Below, piece by piece: positions 63,130-64,000 of a stretch of DNA of 64,000 nt. Made by a program: the position numbers and the translations under genes. Numbering within the stretch: position 1 is the stretch's first letter; every line of letters begins with the position of its first letter. Location: positions 42,366,611 through 42,430,610 of the forward strand of contig CM056582.1 in the NCBI GenBank assembly GCA_029721435.1, written 5' to 3'. This DNA comes from Gymnothorax reevesii. Lineage: Eukaryota; Chordata; Actinopteri; Anguilliformes; Muraenidae. The notes beneath the pieces were generated by a model, which was given only the letters and a program-made list of their open reading frames with translations, was not told where the DNA came from and searched no databases.

Positions 63130-63333
63130 CAGGGGCATCAAACAGGTCTGTAAAAGAAGCGGAGGGGCTGCAGGTTTTCAATCCAACCAAACAGAAACAC
63201 ACCTGGTGAAACTAATCAACTGTGCAGGCTGAGATCAGTTGATTAAATTAGTAGTATCAGGTGTGCTTCGGCTCAGTTGGATTGAAAATGTTCAGCCTCT
63301 CTAGCCCTTTTACGGACCAGTTTGACAACCCTG
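63130..63333. mobile_element. 204-bp hAT MITE
   Basis: Termini CAGGGGCATCAAACAGGTCT and, inverted, CAGGGTTGTCAAACTGGTCC continue as nearly full-length inverted arms. The flanks ACATAGAC (63122-63129) and ACGTAGAC (63334-63341) are an 8-bp duplication with one difference. It is non-coding. Confidence 0.85.
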
Positions 63334-63341
63334 ACGTAGAC

Positions 63342-64000
63342 CATCTCATTCTGGAATACCGATAAGAGGAACAGTTTACGAAGTACTAGTCTACAAACAA
63401 CCGGCCCAGCGCGTTGCAGCCCTCATGCAGGTATAGGCGATATGGCCAAATTTTATATCATAAAATGGAGTGTCACAACATATATTTCTGACTAGATTTT
63501 CATTCATTGTTGGCCACGATATTGTATTATGATGACAATTAAGCCTTCTCCAGCACACCCCAAATACGTTCATTTAGTTAAGGACACTGAGGTGATCAAT
63601 TCATGTATGAAAACGATTCCTCGTGGTTGGGAGCCACACTTTCACAATTTCCACCCTGTGAATCTTAGCATTGTCATCTTGGAATGTACTTGTGCCATCA
63701 GGGATTAAAAAGTCCATTGATGAGTGACTGGTCATTCAGTATAATCAGGTCGTCAAGTGAATTCATTTTATTGCTGCAGAACAGTGCTGAGCCCAGACCT
63801 GAACAATTGAAGCAACCCCAGATCATGAGGCTGTATCGTGATCATTGTGCCCAATGCATGATGGGTGCATCGCTTCATGGCCTTCCTTTCTTACCCTGAC
63901 ATGCCCGTTCAGTAAATCAGGACTCATTAGACCTCATGACCTTTTTCCATTGTTCCTTTATGCTTCCTTGCAAATTGAACTAGTTTTTTTTCCTCCAATT
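63342..64000. other. No gene recognised
   Basis: A GGCGATATGGCCAAATTTTATATCAT-type stretch near 63436 resembles a dispersed repeat found in fish, but no ends were defined. Short frames only. Confidence 0.4.

Noticed and set aside
1..64000. CRISPR arrays, operons, ribosome-binding sites, origins
   Set aside because: The content is vertebrate repeat DNA. No regularly spaced short repeats or bacterial gene organisation was seen.

Overview
The window reads as repeat-dominated intergenic DNA of an aquatic vertebrate, most likely a ray-finned fish. The evidence is the mix of element types: a DIRS tyrosine-recombinase retrotransposon, BEL/Pao, Tc1-like DD34E transposons, CR1-type and L2-type LINEs, a V-SINE-like tRNA-derived SINE, hAT and PIF/Harbinger MITEs and an endogenous retrovirus with a tRNA-Gln primer site. 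No convincing host protein-coding exon, rRNA, functional tRNA or CRISPR array was found. Nearly every long open frame belongs to a mobile element, usually broken.

Layout. 0.6-3.5 kb: a Ty3/Gypsy-type LTR, then a minus-strand CR1-like LINE fragment (esterase ORF1 plus endonuclease) carrying a hairpin element. 4.7-8.0 kb: an inverted-repeat-bounded block flanked by TA. 8.1-12.4 kb: a SINE split by a 3.9 kb transposon with TTAA target duplication, itself holding a solo LTR (5-bp target duplication) and a third inverted-repeat element. 14.2-15.3 kb: a Tc1 scrap, an inverted copy of a repeat found again at 26.3 kb, and a long palindrome. 15.4-21.6 kb: a full-length DIRS element with inverted terminal repeats, an internal complementary region, gag, RT/RNase H and tyrosine recombinase. 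22.1-26.2 kb: a decayed BEL/Pao pol region interrupted by a LINE ORF1-like insertion. 26.6-28.9 kb: a BED-finger transposon inside a dispersed repeat. 33.3-35.1 kb: LINE reverse transcriptase fragments. 35.2-36.0 kb: a small unrecognised membrane-type ORF followed by an A tract.

36.1-42.8 kb: an inverted-repeat element flanked by TTA that received a 5.3 kb endogenous retrovirus (491-bp LTRs, CAAT target duplication, minus strand) and two hairpin elements. 43.4-45.7 kb: an L2-like LINE split by a Harbinger-like MITE and by a second LINE. 45.8-47.5 kb: a minisatellite, a tRNA-like SINE head and a dispersed repeat. 48.5-49.4 kb: a long foldback hAT-type element. 54.3-55.9 and 60.5-61.9 kb: two Tc1-like transposons with both ends present. 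MITEs with clear target duplications lie at 58.5 and 63.1 kb, and another inverted-repeat element at 55.9 kb.

The most unusual theme is a class of short elements at about 2.8, 6.1, 12.6, 41.9, 42.1, 52.5, 56.9 and 59.0 kb. They share an architecture (head hairpin, tetranucleotide tract, subterminal inverted repeat, tail hairpin) while the hairpin sequence differs from copy to copy, and several carry duplicated head ends. This resembles non-autonomous Helentron elements, which is an inference. Because the insertions are nested, their relative ages can be ordered from the sequence alone. All coordinates, identities and alignments were judged by eye.
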